Assembly: GCA_964423835.1 (NCBI GenBank)
Contig: CAYRGJ010000013.1
Coordinates: 15,362-79,361, forward strand
Origin: JAFGCL01 sp964423835
GTDB lineage: Bacteria; Chloroflexota; Dehalococcoidia; UBA2247; RBG-13-53-26
Reading direction: 5' to 3'
Length of the DNA stretch: 64,000 nt
In this document: in pieces, positions 32,158 through 40,963 of the stretch
Position numbering within the stretch: the stretch's first letter is position 1
How the letters are laid out: every line of letters begins with the position of its first letter
Program-made: the position numbers and the translations under genes
Notes under the pieces: model-generated
What the model saw: the letters and a program-made list of their open reading frames with translations, nothing else
Database searches by the model: none
What the model was told of the DNA's origin: nothing

Positions 32158-33231
32158 CTATCGCCATTTGACGTTACCCCCGAGCGCATCATCGCTGGTC
32201 ATGCGCCGGACGTACTGCTCCAGCACGGTCACCGATTCCCAACCGCCGACCAGCTGGACGAACTTAATAGGGACCCCAGCCTTGAGATTGCGCCAGGCCC
32301 AGGAGCGCCGAAAGATATGGTGCCTGTCCTGCACTTCCCAAAGCTGGGTGACCTTCACATGGCAGTCCGGACAAACGTATAGCCGGCAGACAAACGACAA
32401 TCCCCCGAACTGCTTGCCGCACTCGGGACACTTGTAGTCGGACGCAGCATCTATGAGCCGTGGCATGATCTGGCCGATACCGATGCGAGATATTGGCTGG
32501 CGTTCCTCGGTCAGCCAGAGCTCCGGCAGGCTGTCATCTCTCTTCTGGAGGTACTGATAGACGGCCTTCTGAGCCTCGACGGTGAAGGGAACCCGACGCT
32601 CCTTGGCCCCCTTGCCGAAAACGCGGATCCTGCAGGCGTTCCAGTCGAGGTCTTCCTTCTTAAGGTTGGCCAACTCAGAGAACCTGGCGCCGGTCGACCA
32701 TAGGAGCCACAGCCAGGCCCGGTCCCTGGCGCCGGCGAAGGTGTGATGCGGGCACATGCCGAGCAGCTTGTGAAACTCCTGCTCGGAGAGGAATTCCTTC
32801 TCATACCGCGGCACCTTCGGCACCTTGATGTTGGCCAGGGGACTCTTGGCGATGTGGCCCTCGGAAGCCATCCAGTTGAAGAACACACGGACAGAGCCGA
32901 AGGTGGACCGGATGAAGAATGGGGATCGACGTTGGCCACGCTTCGATTCGCTTTCCCTCATATGCAGCAGCCAGAACTCAAGATCTGCCTTGGTGATCTC
33001 AGTGGGGCTCTTGCCAATGAACTTCAGCATCCCCAAGATCCGGTCAGAATACGTCTTGATGCTGGCCGGACTGCAGTTCTCGATGCGCCGAGAGAGCAGG
33101 AAGCTGTCGACAAGAGGATACTCGGGCTCGCCAGAAGGAAGCCGAGGGGTCACGCGTGGTGGGGGGTGATCCGGTATTCCACCTGTGCTTGAAGGTGACA
33201 AAATCCGTTGTTCCAAAATGGTCTTTTCCAC
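32158..33231 (-). CDS. int: Tyrosine integrase with zinc-ribbon insert
   Basis: A 357-aa tyrosine recombinase. The core-binding domain spans about residues 40-135. The catalytic domain carries Arg183 (STGARFSELANL), Lys207 (FGKGAKERRVPF), HxxR as H305-I-F-R308, Trp331 in place of the second His (GGW), and Tyr340 (EQYVRR). Between Lys and HxxR lies a zinc ribbon: C268-P-E-C271 ... C287-P-D-C290. Start GTG 33231 has GGAGGGAG upstream. It presumably integrates the phage at the adjacent tRNA-Gln gene. An excisionase was not recognised. Confidence 0.93.
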   Translation of the reverse strand: MEKTILEQRILSPSSTGGIPDHPPPRVTPRLPSGEPEYPLVDSFLLSRRIENCSPASIKTYSDRILGMLKFIGKSPTEITKADLEFWLLHMRESESKRGQRRSPFFIRSTFGSVRVFFNWMASEGHIAKSPLANIKVPKVPRYEKEFLSEQEFHKLLGMCPHHTFAGARDRAWLWLLWSTGARFSELANLKKEDLDWNACRIRVFGKGAKERRVPFTVEAQKAVYQYLQKRDDSLPELWLTEERQPISRIGIGQIMPRLIDAASDYKCPECGKQFGGLSFVCRLYVCPDCHVKVTQLWEVQDRHHIFRRSWAWRNLKAGVPIKFVQLVGGWESVTVLEQYVRRMTSDDALGGNVKWR

Positions 33232-33323
33232 TTTTTCTCCCTCCGTTCTATTGCCAATAGGCTACAAATGGTGGACCTGAGAGTCAATACTTACGAGGGA
33301 AAAAGTGTCCGATTGGAGAGGTT

Positions 33324-33397
33324 TGGCTGCCGAGCCAGGATTCGAACCTGAGCTAAGGGATCCAAATTCCCCTGTGCTGCCACTACACCACTCGGCA
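33324..33397 (-). tRNA. tRNA-Gln(UUG), with encoded CCA
   Basis: Cloverleaf on the minus strand: acceptor TGCCGAG/CTCGGCA, anticodon arm GGGGA-ATTTGGA-TCCCT giving anticodon UUG, T-arm CAGGTTCGAATCCTG, discriminator G73 and an encoded CCA (33326-33324). G73 is typical of tRNA-Gln. The 3' half faces the integrase gene 93 bases away, so the tRNA 3' end is the likely phage attachment site and should be repeated at the other prophage end outside the window. Confidence 0.93.
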
Positions 33398-33454
33398 TCG
33401 CAGCCAGTCCGGCCACGGGTGGTTCTGATTATAGCCCCGGCGCGGGGATGCGGT

Positions 33455-33958
33455 CTACGCCGGCCCCTCGGTCCGCCCCGGCCGGCCCGCGGCCCTCATC
33501 CGGAACAGCATCAGGCCCAGGGCCGCCACCACCAGCAGTCCCGCACCGAGGCCGATGGCCAGCCACTTCCAGGGGAAGCTCTCCTCCCGGGCGAAGTTGG
33601 CCACGATCTGCAGCTTTTGGACATTGTGGATGTAGTACCGGTTTAGCTCGACCACGATAGTGCCGCTGCCAGGGTCCTCGATCTCAGAGACGTCGCCGCT
33701 CCAGCCATTGAAGACATAGCCGGGCCTGGCCACCGCGGTCAGCGTCACGTTGTCAGCGGGGTAGTAATAGTGGTCGGCCGAAACCGGCTCCACGGTGACC
33801 TCACCGCTTTCCTCCGGCGCGCTGACGACCGTCAGCTTCATGCACCGTCAGTCGGCATCCGCCCTGGCCGGGGCCAGGAGCGGCCCGGCCAGCACGGCCA
33901 CGGCCACCACCAGCGCCACCACCAGGATGGCCGGCCACCGGCGCGCTGCTGCTCTCAT
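33455..33958 (-). pseudogene. Secreted InlB-repeat-like protein split by in-frame TGA
   Basis: ATG 33958 has a good ribosome site (GGAAGGAAGAG) and starts a clear signal peptide: MRAAARRWP, a run of Leu/Val/Ala, then APARA. The frame meets TGA at 33850-33848, and continues without shift into a 128-aa segment from ATG 33841, which has no ribosome site of its own. That segment contains an InlB-B-repeat-like domain (LTAVARPGYVFNGWSGDVSEIE) and a C-terminal membrane span (WLAIGLGAGLLVVAALGLML). Signal peptide plus domain plus C-terminal anchor is one secreted protein, so the TGA is a nonsense change, a sequencing error or, less likely, a recoded codon. Confidence 0.65.
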
Positions 33959-34084
33959 CTCTCTTCCTTCCACCGGGCGCAGGCCCGCCCGTCGCGGACA
34001 TTTATACCACTTTCGCCGGCACTGTCAACGCCCCGGCCCTCTTATGGGGTATAATCTCGTATCCGGGCCAACGGGAGAACCAGC

Positions 34085-35665
34085 GTGAATAAGGTACAGA
34101 TATATGACACCACCCTTCGGGACGGGGCGCAGCAGGCGGGCATATCCTTCTCCGTCGAGGACAAGCTCAAGATCGCCCGCAAGCTGGACGAGCTGGGGAT
34201 TCATTATATAGAGGGCGGCTGGCCCGGCTCCAATCCCAAGGACGAGGAGTTCTTCCGCAAGGCCAGGGGGCTGCGGCTCTCGCGCGCGGCCCTGGCCGCC
34301 TTTGGCAGCACCCGCCGGCCCGGCGCCAAGCCCGCCGCCGACGCGAACCTCAAGGCCCTGGTGGAGGCCGGGACCCCGGTGGCCACTATCGTGGGAAAGA
34401 GCTGGGACGGCCAGGTGACCCGGGTACTGGAGACCAGCCTGGAGGAGAACCTGGCCATGATCTCCGACTCCGTCGCTTTCCTCAAATCGAAGGGGATCAG
34501 GGTCTTCTTCGATGCGGAGCATTTCTTTGACGGGTACCGGGCCAACCCCGAATACGCCCTGGAGACGGCCGCCGCGGCCGAGAAGGCCGGGGCCGACTGC
34601 ATCGTGCTCTGCGACACCAACGGCGGCTCCCTGCCCGACGAGGTGGCCCGGGTGGTGCGTGAGGTGCGGGAGAAGGTATCCTCCCCGGTAGGCATTCACG
34701 CCCACAACGACGGGGACCTGGCCGTGGCCAACAGCCTGGCGGCGGTGGCCGCCGGCGCCGTCCAGGTGCAGGGGACCATCAATGGCTACGGCGAGCGCTG
34801 CGGCAACGCCAGCCTGTGCTCCATCATACCCGCCCTGGAGCTGAAGATGGGCCTGGCCTCCATAGGCCGGAAGCGCCTGGCGAGCCTCACCGAGGTCTCG
34901 CGGCACATCAGCGAGCTGGCCAACCTCAGGCCCTTCCCACGGCAGCCCTACGTGGGAACCAGCGCCTTCACCCACAAGGGTGGCCTCCACGTCTCGGCCG
35001 TCAGCAAGTGGCCGGAGAGCTATCAGCACATCGACCCGGCGGAGGTCGGCAATCGCAGCGGGGTGCTGGTGTCCGAGCTGTCCGGAGTCAGCAACATCGT
35101 CCACAAGGCCAGGGAGAGAGGCCTCCCCATATCCCGCCGGGAAGAGGCCCGCCGCATACTGGAGCAGGTCAAGACCATGGAGAGCCGCGGGTTCCAGTAC
35201 GAGGAGGCCGAGGCTTCCTTCGAGCTGCTGGTGCACCGGGCCCAGACAACCTATAAGCCGCCCTTCGAGCTGGTGGACTTCATGGTGGTGGTGGAGAGCC
35301 GCCGCCGCCCGGCGGCCGGCGGTGGCGAGGTGCTGGCCGAGGCCACGGTGAAGGTCCGGGTGGGAGAGCAGGTCATCCATACCGCCTCCGAGGGCGATGG
35401 CCCGGTGAATGCCCTGGACGCGGCGCTGCGCAAGGCCCTTGTCTGGTTCTATCCCCAGGTGGCCCAGGTTAAGCTCATCGACTACAAGGTCCGCATCCTG
35501 GACGAGAGCGCCGGCACCGAGTCACAGGTCAGGGTGCTCATCGAATCCGGCGATGGGGAGCACCAGTGGCGCACCGTGGGCAGCTCGGAGAACATCATCG
35601 AGGCCAGCTGGCTGGCCCTGGCCGACAGCCTGGAGTACTGGCTGATACGCCAGGCCTCGGCCTGA
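34085..35665 (+). CDS. cimA: Citramalate synthase
   Basis: A 526-aa HMGL-type TIM-barrel enzyme that condenses pyruvate and acetyl-CoA to citramalate in the threonine-independent isoleucine pathway. The start VQIYDTTLRDGAQQAGISFS carries the metal-binding Asp and catalytic Arg. Metal ligands appear in GIHAHNDGDLAVAN, followed by QGTINGYGERCGNASL, a CimA-type signature. Residues about 380-526 form the allosteric LeuA-dimer domain. Length and the segment EGGWPGSNPKD favour CimA over LeuA. A TATAAT (34050-34055) and GGGAGA before the ATG suit expression from its own promoter. Confidence 0.92.
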   Translation: MNKVQIYDTTLRDGAQQAGISFSVEDKLKIARKLDELGIHYIEGGWPGSNPKDEEFFRKARGLRLSRAALAAFGSTRRPGAKPAADANLKALVEAGTPVATIVGKSWDGQVTRVLETSLEENLAMISDSVAFLKSKGIRVFFDAEHFFDGYRANPEYALETAAAAEKAGADCIVLCDTNGGSLPDEVARVVREVREKVSSPVGIHAHNDGDLAVANSLAAVAAGAVQVQGTINGYGERCGNASLCSIIPALELKMGLASIGRKRLASLTEVSRHISELANLRPFPRQPYVGTSAFTHKGGLHVSAVSKWPESYQHIDPAEVGNRSGVLVSELSGVSNIVHKARERGLPISRREEARRILEQVKTMESRGFQYEEAEASFELLVHRAQTTYKPPFELVDFMVVVESRRRPAAGGGEVLAEATVKVRVGEQVIHTASEGDGPVNALDAALRKALVWFYPQVAQVKLIDYKVRILDESAGTESQVRVLIESGDGEHQWRTVGSSENIIEASWLALADSLEYWLIRQASA

Positions 35666-36141
35666 GGTCAGGTCCGGGAGACAGCGACACACCCCCGTAA
35701 TGCCGGCCCCGGGGCCGCCGGCGGAAACCACCGGCCTCCGCTGACAGGCTGCCCCGGGATGCGATGCGGGCCGGGTCCCCACCATCTTAGGTGGCCGGCG
35801 CGACCACGGCTCACCTCCATCAGCCCGAGAAAGCGCCACCCCGGATGGCGGCGGCCCCTCTCCCATCAGCCCGGCGGCCCACCTCCATCACCCTACATGA
35901 CTGACGCACACCACCGGCCCGGAGCCGTTGTGACCAATTTGTGACCTCCTTTGTCCCAACCGAGATACCCCGGTGACGGGAGCGTGATATCGTTCTGGCA
36001 TGTGCCCGGCGAGCGTCGGGGCGCACGTGGTTGCTCATCGCAGAGGCGAGCGGGCTGGACAAGCGACAAATAGTGGTACGGGCAAGGTCCGTCCCGGGCT
36101 CGGGTCGTACATCATTATCTGTGATTTGATCGGGGGCGAGT
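35666..36141. other. Noncoding gap upstream of the pilus operon
   Basis: The 476-base gap contains no convincing ORF. Near 35928-35950 GTGACC is repeated twice with an 11-base step (tGTGACCaatttGTGACCtcc), which could be a regulator site. A GC-rich imperfect dyad lies near 36000-36026. No clear riboswitch or terminator was seen. Confidence 0.4.
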
Positions 36142-36570
36142 ATGAAATCGAACAGATCCTGGCATGTCGCCACCAGACGGCGCCGGCCTTCCCCTGTCCG
36201 GGGACAGAGGGGGGCCATCATGATGGAGCTGCTGATATCCATCGCCATCCTGGGCACCGTGGCGGTGGGATTCCTGGGTGCCCTGATGACCGGATACCAC
36301 GCCACCCGGCTGGCCCACGATCAGACCACGGCCCAGAGCCTGACGCGGACCACCATGGAGAACGTGGCTACCACAGGTTTCCCTATCGACACTGAAAGCG
36401 ACGAGGTGACCACCTCAGACCAGTTCGACGTGGTGATACATGCCGACTACATCGACGGCGACCATGTGGTGTCGGAGGATCCTACCCAGCTTCAGATGAT
36501 CACAGTGACCATTCGGTATCACGAAAGCGGGAAGGCCATCAAGGTCACCCAGTGCGTGAAGGCCCAGTGA
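36142..36570 (+). CDS. Type IV prepilin-like minor pilin
   Basis: A 142-aa protein with a basic leader and a class III signal: ...RGQRG|AIMMELLISIAILGTVAV, where prepilin peptidase would cut after Gly and Glu5 of the mature form is present. The hydrophobic helix is followed by a short globular domain. It resembles PilV/GspI-type minor pilins. Its stop overlaps the start of the next prepilin by one base. Minor pilins form the tip complex that primes pilus assembly. Confidence 0.83.
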   Translation: MKSNRSWHVATRRRRPSPVRGQRGAIMMELLISIAILGTVAVGFLGALMTGYHATRLAHDQTTAQSLTRTTMENVATTGFPIDTESDEVTTSDQFDVVIHADYIDGDHVVSEDPTQLQMITVTIRYHESGKAIKVTQCVKAQ

Positions 36571-37157
36571 TGAGAAACAGCATCTCAGGCAATCAGAGAG
36601 GCTTTTCACTGGTGGAGCTCCTGGCCGCCATCGTGATCATGGGCGTGCTGGGGCTGGCTATAGGAGGCGTCCTGCTCCAACTGCAGCGATCCAACCGGAT
36701 CACCCACGAGATGACCGCCGTGCGTCAGGTACAGGCGGCCGGCGACAGCGTCAGCATGGATGGCCTCCAGGCCCAATCCCTTGACTTTGGGTCGGGCATG
36801 ACCGACAACACCGGCTTCCTGCAGCTAAGCTGGGCCGGCGAGTGGACCGACGCTGACGGGAAATACAACCTGCGGTCCAGGAATGTTACCTATATCCTGG
36901 TGGCCTCGGGTAACCAGCATGATCTCCACCGTATTGAATCCTCAGAATGGACCATCGGCAACGCAGCGCCCGTAGAAACCAGCCTGGATGGCATCGTGGC
37001 CCGTCACCTGGACGCTGCTGACATGTCGTGCGGATGGATTGACACCACCGGGGACGGTAGCCCCGATACGGAGACCTTCGCTTTCAGGGTGGTGTCCACC
37101 GTGGGGACCAGAACGGAAGAAAGGACCTATAACATCACGTGCCGGCCGGCAAACTAG
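36570..37157 (+). CDS. Type IV prepilin-like minor pilin (PilW/GspJ-like)
   Basis: A 195-aa protein from ATG 36570, which overlaps the preceding TGA. Signal: NQRG|FSLVELLAAIVIMGVLGLAI, with Glu5. The globular part includes QLQRSNRITHEMTAVRQVQAAG (helix) and a beta-rich C-terminal half with two Cys (DMSCGWID, ITCRP). Size and order fit PilW/GspJ-type minor pilins that pack at the tip below the adhesin. Confidence 0.8.
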   Translation: MRNSISGNQRGFSLVELLAAIVIMGVLGLAIGGVLLQLQRSNRITHEMTAVRQVQAAGDSVSMDGLQAQSLDFGSGMTDNTGFLQLSWAGEWTDADGKYNLRSRNVTYILVASGNQHDLHRIESSEWTIGNAAPVETSLDGIVARHLDAADMSCGWIDTTGDGSPDTETFAFRVVSTVGTRTEERTYNITCRPAN

Positions 37158-37232
37158 GCCGGCCCGGGGGCTGATTGGCTTTGGCAGCAGCGGCGAGAAT
37201 GAAGCAGAGCATTCTCCTGCGGAGGGGGCAAA

Positions 37233-40133
37233 ATGGAAATCATGGATGATTTGCTGGACCTGAAGGACGACCTGGAGGACGTGCTGTCCAGGCAGAAGCG
37301 AAGGGTTGGAAGTGCCCTTCGGTCCCAGTCGGGGTTTGCCACGCTGACGACCGTGCTGGTGATCATGGTCGTGGGCGCCATCATCATTACCCCGCTACTG
37401 GCCTTCGTGATCACGGGGACCAGGGCGGGCGAGGTCCATGACCGGATTACGGACCGGCTCTATGCCGCCGACGCGGGAATACAGGATGGGATCTGGCGGG
37501 TATCCTCCGGCGATTACCCCAACGACTGGAAGGGCACTTGGGATGAAAGCGTGTACGGTGATGAACCGCTGATCTACAGCGTCCCCGACCTCAACGGGTG
37601 CGAGGTCACCGTAACCATACGCCCGGTATGGCTCCTGGCGGGGCTGGAGACGCCGGCCTACGGCCGGACGCCTCACGCCGAGCTGGTGACCGTCAGCAAC
37701 GCGGCTACGAGCGGTACCCTGGAGATCGTCGTCGTCATGGATGATTCGATACAGGGCAGCAAGAAGATCGACCGCATAGGGGTGTGGATACCCGAGGGAT
37801 TCACCTTCACGGGCTCCAGCAGCCTTCAGGACCTCTCTCCCACGCATCCGGCATACTGTGTACCGACGGTAAGTAGCTGGAAGAACGGTCAGATCATCAT
37901 ATTCGATTACAAGAACGGAGGAGTCGACTGGGCGGACTTCCCCAACGTGACCGGGGAAAGGATGAAGGTCACGCTCACCTACGAAGGGCAGGGTGCCATG
38001 ACCACGTCATGGTCCTGGACGCGGACCAACAGCCACGACGTCTACCTATCCTGGAGTACCGAGATAAAGTTGTTCCAGGTAGAATCGACTGCCACCGATC
38101 CGGTGACGGGAGCCAGCACCACCGTGGTAGCTGGCAACATGACCAATGAATCAATCGGCACCTACCTGGCTTTCTACGGAGACTACGCGGTGACCGGAAA
38201 CGCGCTGATGCGGGAGACCGGGAGCGACAGGGTCCGCGACCGGCTCTACAGGGAGTCCCCAGGCGAGATCTCAGTTATCCCGGAGAGCGGCAACCCCAGG
38301 AAGATTCTCCTCTACTGGTCCGGCTGGAAGGAAGACCCGAACAATGCCTTCATCCTCACCGACGAAGCCCGGCAGCAGCTGGCCGAAACCTATGCCGTCA
38401 ACCAGGTGTCGGTCCGCGCTGTATATAAGAACAACAGCTACGACCTGGGCACCGTCTCGGCCACGGAGTGGACGGTGCTGCCCAACGGCAGCACCTACTC
38501 CCCCAACGGGTGGTCCTACGGCTGCAACGCTGACATCACCACGCTGGTCCTGACGGCGCTTCCCGATGATTTCGTGGGCAACGCCACGTACTGGGTGGGC
38601 CACGCCGACACTGGCGGAACGACACTGCCAACGACTCAGACCTATCAGGGTATCTGGGGCAGCTCCAGCAGCGACATCTTTGTGGTCGGCCTGGGAGGCA
38701 GCGTCCTGCACTACGACGGCAGCAGCTGGTCCACTCAGGCCAGCGGAACAGGCAGCGACCTCAAGTGCGTGTGGGGCACCGCCTCGAACGACCTGTGGGC
38801 AGCGGGGGCCAACAGCGCCATCCGCAAGTACACCGGCTCCTGGAGCTCCCAGAGCCGCGCCGACGGCCGCTCCGAGCAGCTGAACGACATCTGGGGTAGC
38901 TCAAGCTCCGACGTATGGATCGTCGGTGACGGCTACAGCACCGGCTGGTGGAGCACCACCCGCTATTACACCCTGCTGCACACCACCGATGGCGGCGCCA
39001 CCTGGAGCTACGCCGGCGGCCCCACCGGCCTCTCCAGCAACGTTAACCTCAATGGCATCTGGGGCAGCGCGGCCAACGATATCTGGGCGGTGGGCAGCGG
39101 CGGGACGATCCGGCACTACGACGGCAGCAACTGGAGCACCAGCGGCACCGGCGTCACCAGCCGGGATCTGTTCGGGGTATGGGGTACCGCCTCCAACAAC
39201 GTTTACGCAGCCGGCTCCAACGGCGTCATCCTGCACTGGAACGGATCCGCCTGGAGCCCTATGACCAGCGGCACTTCCTCGACTCTCTACGGTATCTGGG
39301 GCAGCGGGGCTGGAGACATCTATGCCGTGGGCTCCAGCGGCGCCATTCGACACTACGATGGCACGTCCTGGAGCGCGATGTACAGCGGCTCCAACAAGAC
39401 CCTGTACGGGGCCTGGGGCACGGCCAGCACGGATGTGTATGTGGTCGGCGAGAAGACCTCGAAGACCAGCACCCTCCTGCACTGGGACGGAAGTCTGTGG
39501 ACCGCCGTTGGCGGCGGGACTGCCCTCTACACCTGGACCAATGGCCACTCCGGTGAGACGAAGGTTATCACCACCGATTACCCGTTGAGCGACGTGGTCA
39601 ACGACGAGTGGGCCAACGCATCCTGGTCGATCATCACCCTGTACACCAGCCCGGTCACCCTGGCGCACCAGATGTACCTCTTCGACACCTTCCGGTACTG
39701 GAACAGCAACGATGACGTCACATTCACCCTGGACGGCTTCCTGGCCCCTCAGGGGATTGCCGGCGAGAACGAGGCGGTCAAACTAACCTACTACGTCGGG
39801 GAAGGCGACTCGTGGTACGGGAATGGTGACAACTTCTACCTCAACGGCACCAAGCTCAACCCGGGCTTCATAACCCCGGGCAGCGCCGCGCCCGACAACA
39901 ACGCCATGAACAGCTCCGGGAGCAGCGGAGGCGTCACCGGCTATCCGCCGGATGACGGAATAGACCTGGATACATACGTCATCGATGGTTCGGACCACAT
40001 CATTGCCCCGGCCGACAGCTCGGCCACGGTGAGACTGAGGACGGGCACCGACGTCTGGAACATGGTCTACATGATCCTGTCCTTCCGCAGCGACAACGTG
40101 GGCAGCGGCTGTCTGAGCTACATTGTGCTCTAG
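37233..40133 (+). CDS. PilX-like protein fused to seven-bladed beta-propeller
   Basis: A 966-aa protein. After a charged 30-residue leader comes a pilin-like hydrophobic helix, SGFATLTTVLVIMVVGAIII (residues about 33-52), then ITDRLYAADAGIQDGIWRVSSG, the conserved start of PilX-type proteins. Glu5 is absent, as in PilX/GspK. Residues about 470-763 contain seven repeats of the pattern (I/V/A)WGssssDvyaVG followed by a HyDGssW-like strand, predicted to form a seven-bladed propeller. Residues before and after are beta-rich surface domains. By analogy with PilX and propeller-bearing PilY1, it may be a one-piece tip adhesin. It follows the two minor pilin genes. Confidence 0.78.
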   Translation: MEIMDDLLDLKDDLEDVLSRQKRRVGSALRSQSGFATLTTVLVIMVVGAIIITPLLAFVITGTRAGEVHDRITDRLYAADAGIQDGIWRVSSGDYPNDWKGTWDESVYGDEPLIYSVPDLNGCEVTVTIRPVWLLAGLETPAYGRTPHAELVTVSNAATSGTLEIVVVMDDSIQGSKKIDRIGVWIPEGFTFTGSSSLQDLSPTHPAYCVPTVSSWKNGQIIIFDYKNGGVDWADFPNVTGERMKVTLTYEGQGAMTTSWSWTRTNSHDVYLSWSTEIKLFQVESTATDPVTGASTTVVAGNMTNESIGTYLAFYGDYAVTGNALMRETGSDRVRDRLYRESPGEISVIPESGNPRKILLYWSGWKEDPNNAFILTDEARQQLAETYAVNQVSVRAVYKNNSYDLGTVSATEWTVLPNGSTYSPNGWSYGCNADITTLVLTALPDDFVGNATYWVGHADTGGTTLPTTQTYQGIWGSSSSDIFVVGLGGSVLHYDGSSWSTQASGTGSDLKCVWGTASNDLWAAGANSAIRKYTGSWSSQSRADGRSEQLNDIWGSSSSDVWIVGDGYSTGWWSTTRYYTLLHTTDGGATWSYAGGPTGLSSNVNLNGIWGSAANDIWAVGSGGTIRHYDGSNWSTSGTGVTSRDLFGVWGTASNNVYAAGSNGVILHWNGSAWSPMTSGTSSTLYGIWGSGAGDIYAVGSSGAIRHYDGTSWSAMYSGSNKTLYGAWGTASTDVYVVGEKTSKTSTLLHWDGSLWTAVGGGTALYTWTNGHSGETKVITTDYPLSDVVNDEWANASWSIITLYTSPVTLAHQMYLFDTFRYWNSNDDVTFTLDGFLAPQGIAGENEAVKLTYYVGEGDSWYGNGDNFYLNGTKLNPGFITPGSAAPDNNAMNSSGSSGGVTGYPPDDGIDLDTYVIDGSDHIIAPADSSATVRLRTGTDVWNMVYMILSFRSDNVGSGCLSYIVL

Positions 40134-40334
40134 CGTGATCGATGCGGCATCCGGCGCCCCGCGCCGGATGCCGCCCCGGATGAGCTACCTGGCTCGGTAT
40201 TCTTGGCCATTCAGGTCTTCTCCCGCCGTCCCGGCCATGCCAAAATCGAGAACCTGTGGGAAATGCCGTACGGCCCGACCATCCTGCAATCTGCCCGGGA
40301 GGCCGAACGGCCCAAGCATGGAGATGATGTAGAG

Positions 40335-40892
40335 ATGATGAAGACCGATGTGATGCAGTCCCTGAAATCCGCCAATCTCAGATTCTCGTTTTCCATCTCG
40401 CCGCTCGTCAAGTGGATCCTGACCATAGTGATCCTGGGCGCCGGCGTCGCCCTCATCGTGTTCTTCTATAACCAGGAGCAGTCCCGGAACCACCAGCTGC
40501 AGGACCAGGTGGACAAAGCGGCGACCACCCTGGTGCAGAATAACCTGAAGATGCGCGACCTCCAGGGGCAGCTGGCCGAGACCAATCTGGACCTGGCGGA
40601 GATGGCGGCCAGCGTGCCTCCGTCCGCGCAAACCATGACGGTGGAGGAGAAGCTGTACGGAGCGGCCGCGGATGCCGGGGTGAGTATCTCCAGCGTTAGC
40701 ATGTCCGGCGCGAAGCAGGCTGAGGACTCTGGCTACCGGTCCATGGGGGTGACGCTCACCATCGGCGGCGGGGTAGAGCACCAGCTGCGCTTCTGCGGGA
40801 TACTGGGCCACTGGCTGCCCACGGCGGAGATCATGTCCTCGTCCATGAGTGCCGAGGGGATGAGCCTGGTCTTCAACGTCTATGTCGAGTAG
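40335..40892 (+). CDS. pilO: PilO-like alignment complex protein
   Basis: About 185 aa from ATG 40335; the frame is open from 40203, so the start is uncertain. A short cytoplasmic part precedes one transmembrane helix (PLVKWILTIVILGAGVALIVFF has the span), then a coiled coil (NHQLQDQVDKAATTLVQNNL) and a small C-terminal alpha/beta domain. This is the PilO plan: it forms the inner-membrane alignment platform with PilN and links to PilM. It directly precedes the PilM-PilN fusion, the reverse of the usual M-N-O order. Confidence 0.7.
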   Translation: MMKTDVMQSLKSANLRFSFSISPLVKWILTIVILGAGVALIVFFYNQEQSRNHQLQDQVDKAATTLVQNNLKMRDLQGQLAETNLDLAEMAASVPPSAQTMTVEEKLYGAAADAGVSISSVSMSGAKQAEDSGYRSMGVTLTIGGGVEHQLRFCGILGHWLPTAEIMSSSMSAEGMSLVFNVYVE

Positions 40893-40963
40893 CTGATCAG
40901 CCCGGACCAGGGAGAATGGTCCGGCAGGGGTAGGAACGAATACCCGGAAGGGCAAAGTGAGAG

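Larger units (their letters stand above)
1..33323. mobile_element. Prophage of a tailed phage (left end outside window)
   Basis: The stretch holds terminase, portal, scaffold and major capsid genes in canonical order, a divergent early operon and a tyrosine integrase next to a tRNA gene. The 3' end of the tRNA faces the integrase, which is the usual layout of a tRNA-integrated prophage. Late genes read leftward and early genes rightward from about 21.3-21.9 kb. The left boundary, tail tip and lysis genes are not in the window. Core genes look intact, so the element may be functional, but this cannot be judged from an incomplete copy. Confidence 0.93.

Noticed and set aside
33830..33850. Selenocysteine insertion at the in-frame TGA
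   Set aside because: The hairpin after the TGA has only a two-base loop, a Sec residue just after a signal peptide has no evident role, and no sel genes are visible. A nonsense change is simpler.
33848..33850. Genome-wide reassignment of TGA to an amino acid
   Set aside because: Many well-defined genes here end properly at TGA, including cimA and sbcD.
35666..36141. A second c-di-GMP riboswitch before the minor pilin operon
   Set aside because: No GACGCAAAGCC core or GNRA stem is present there.
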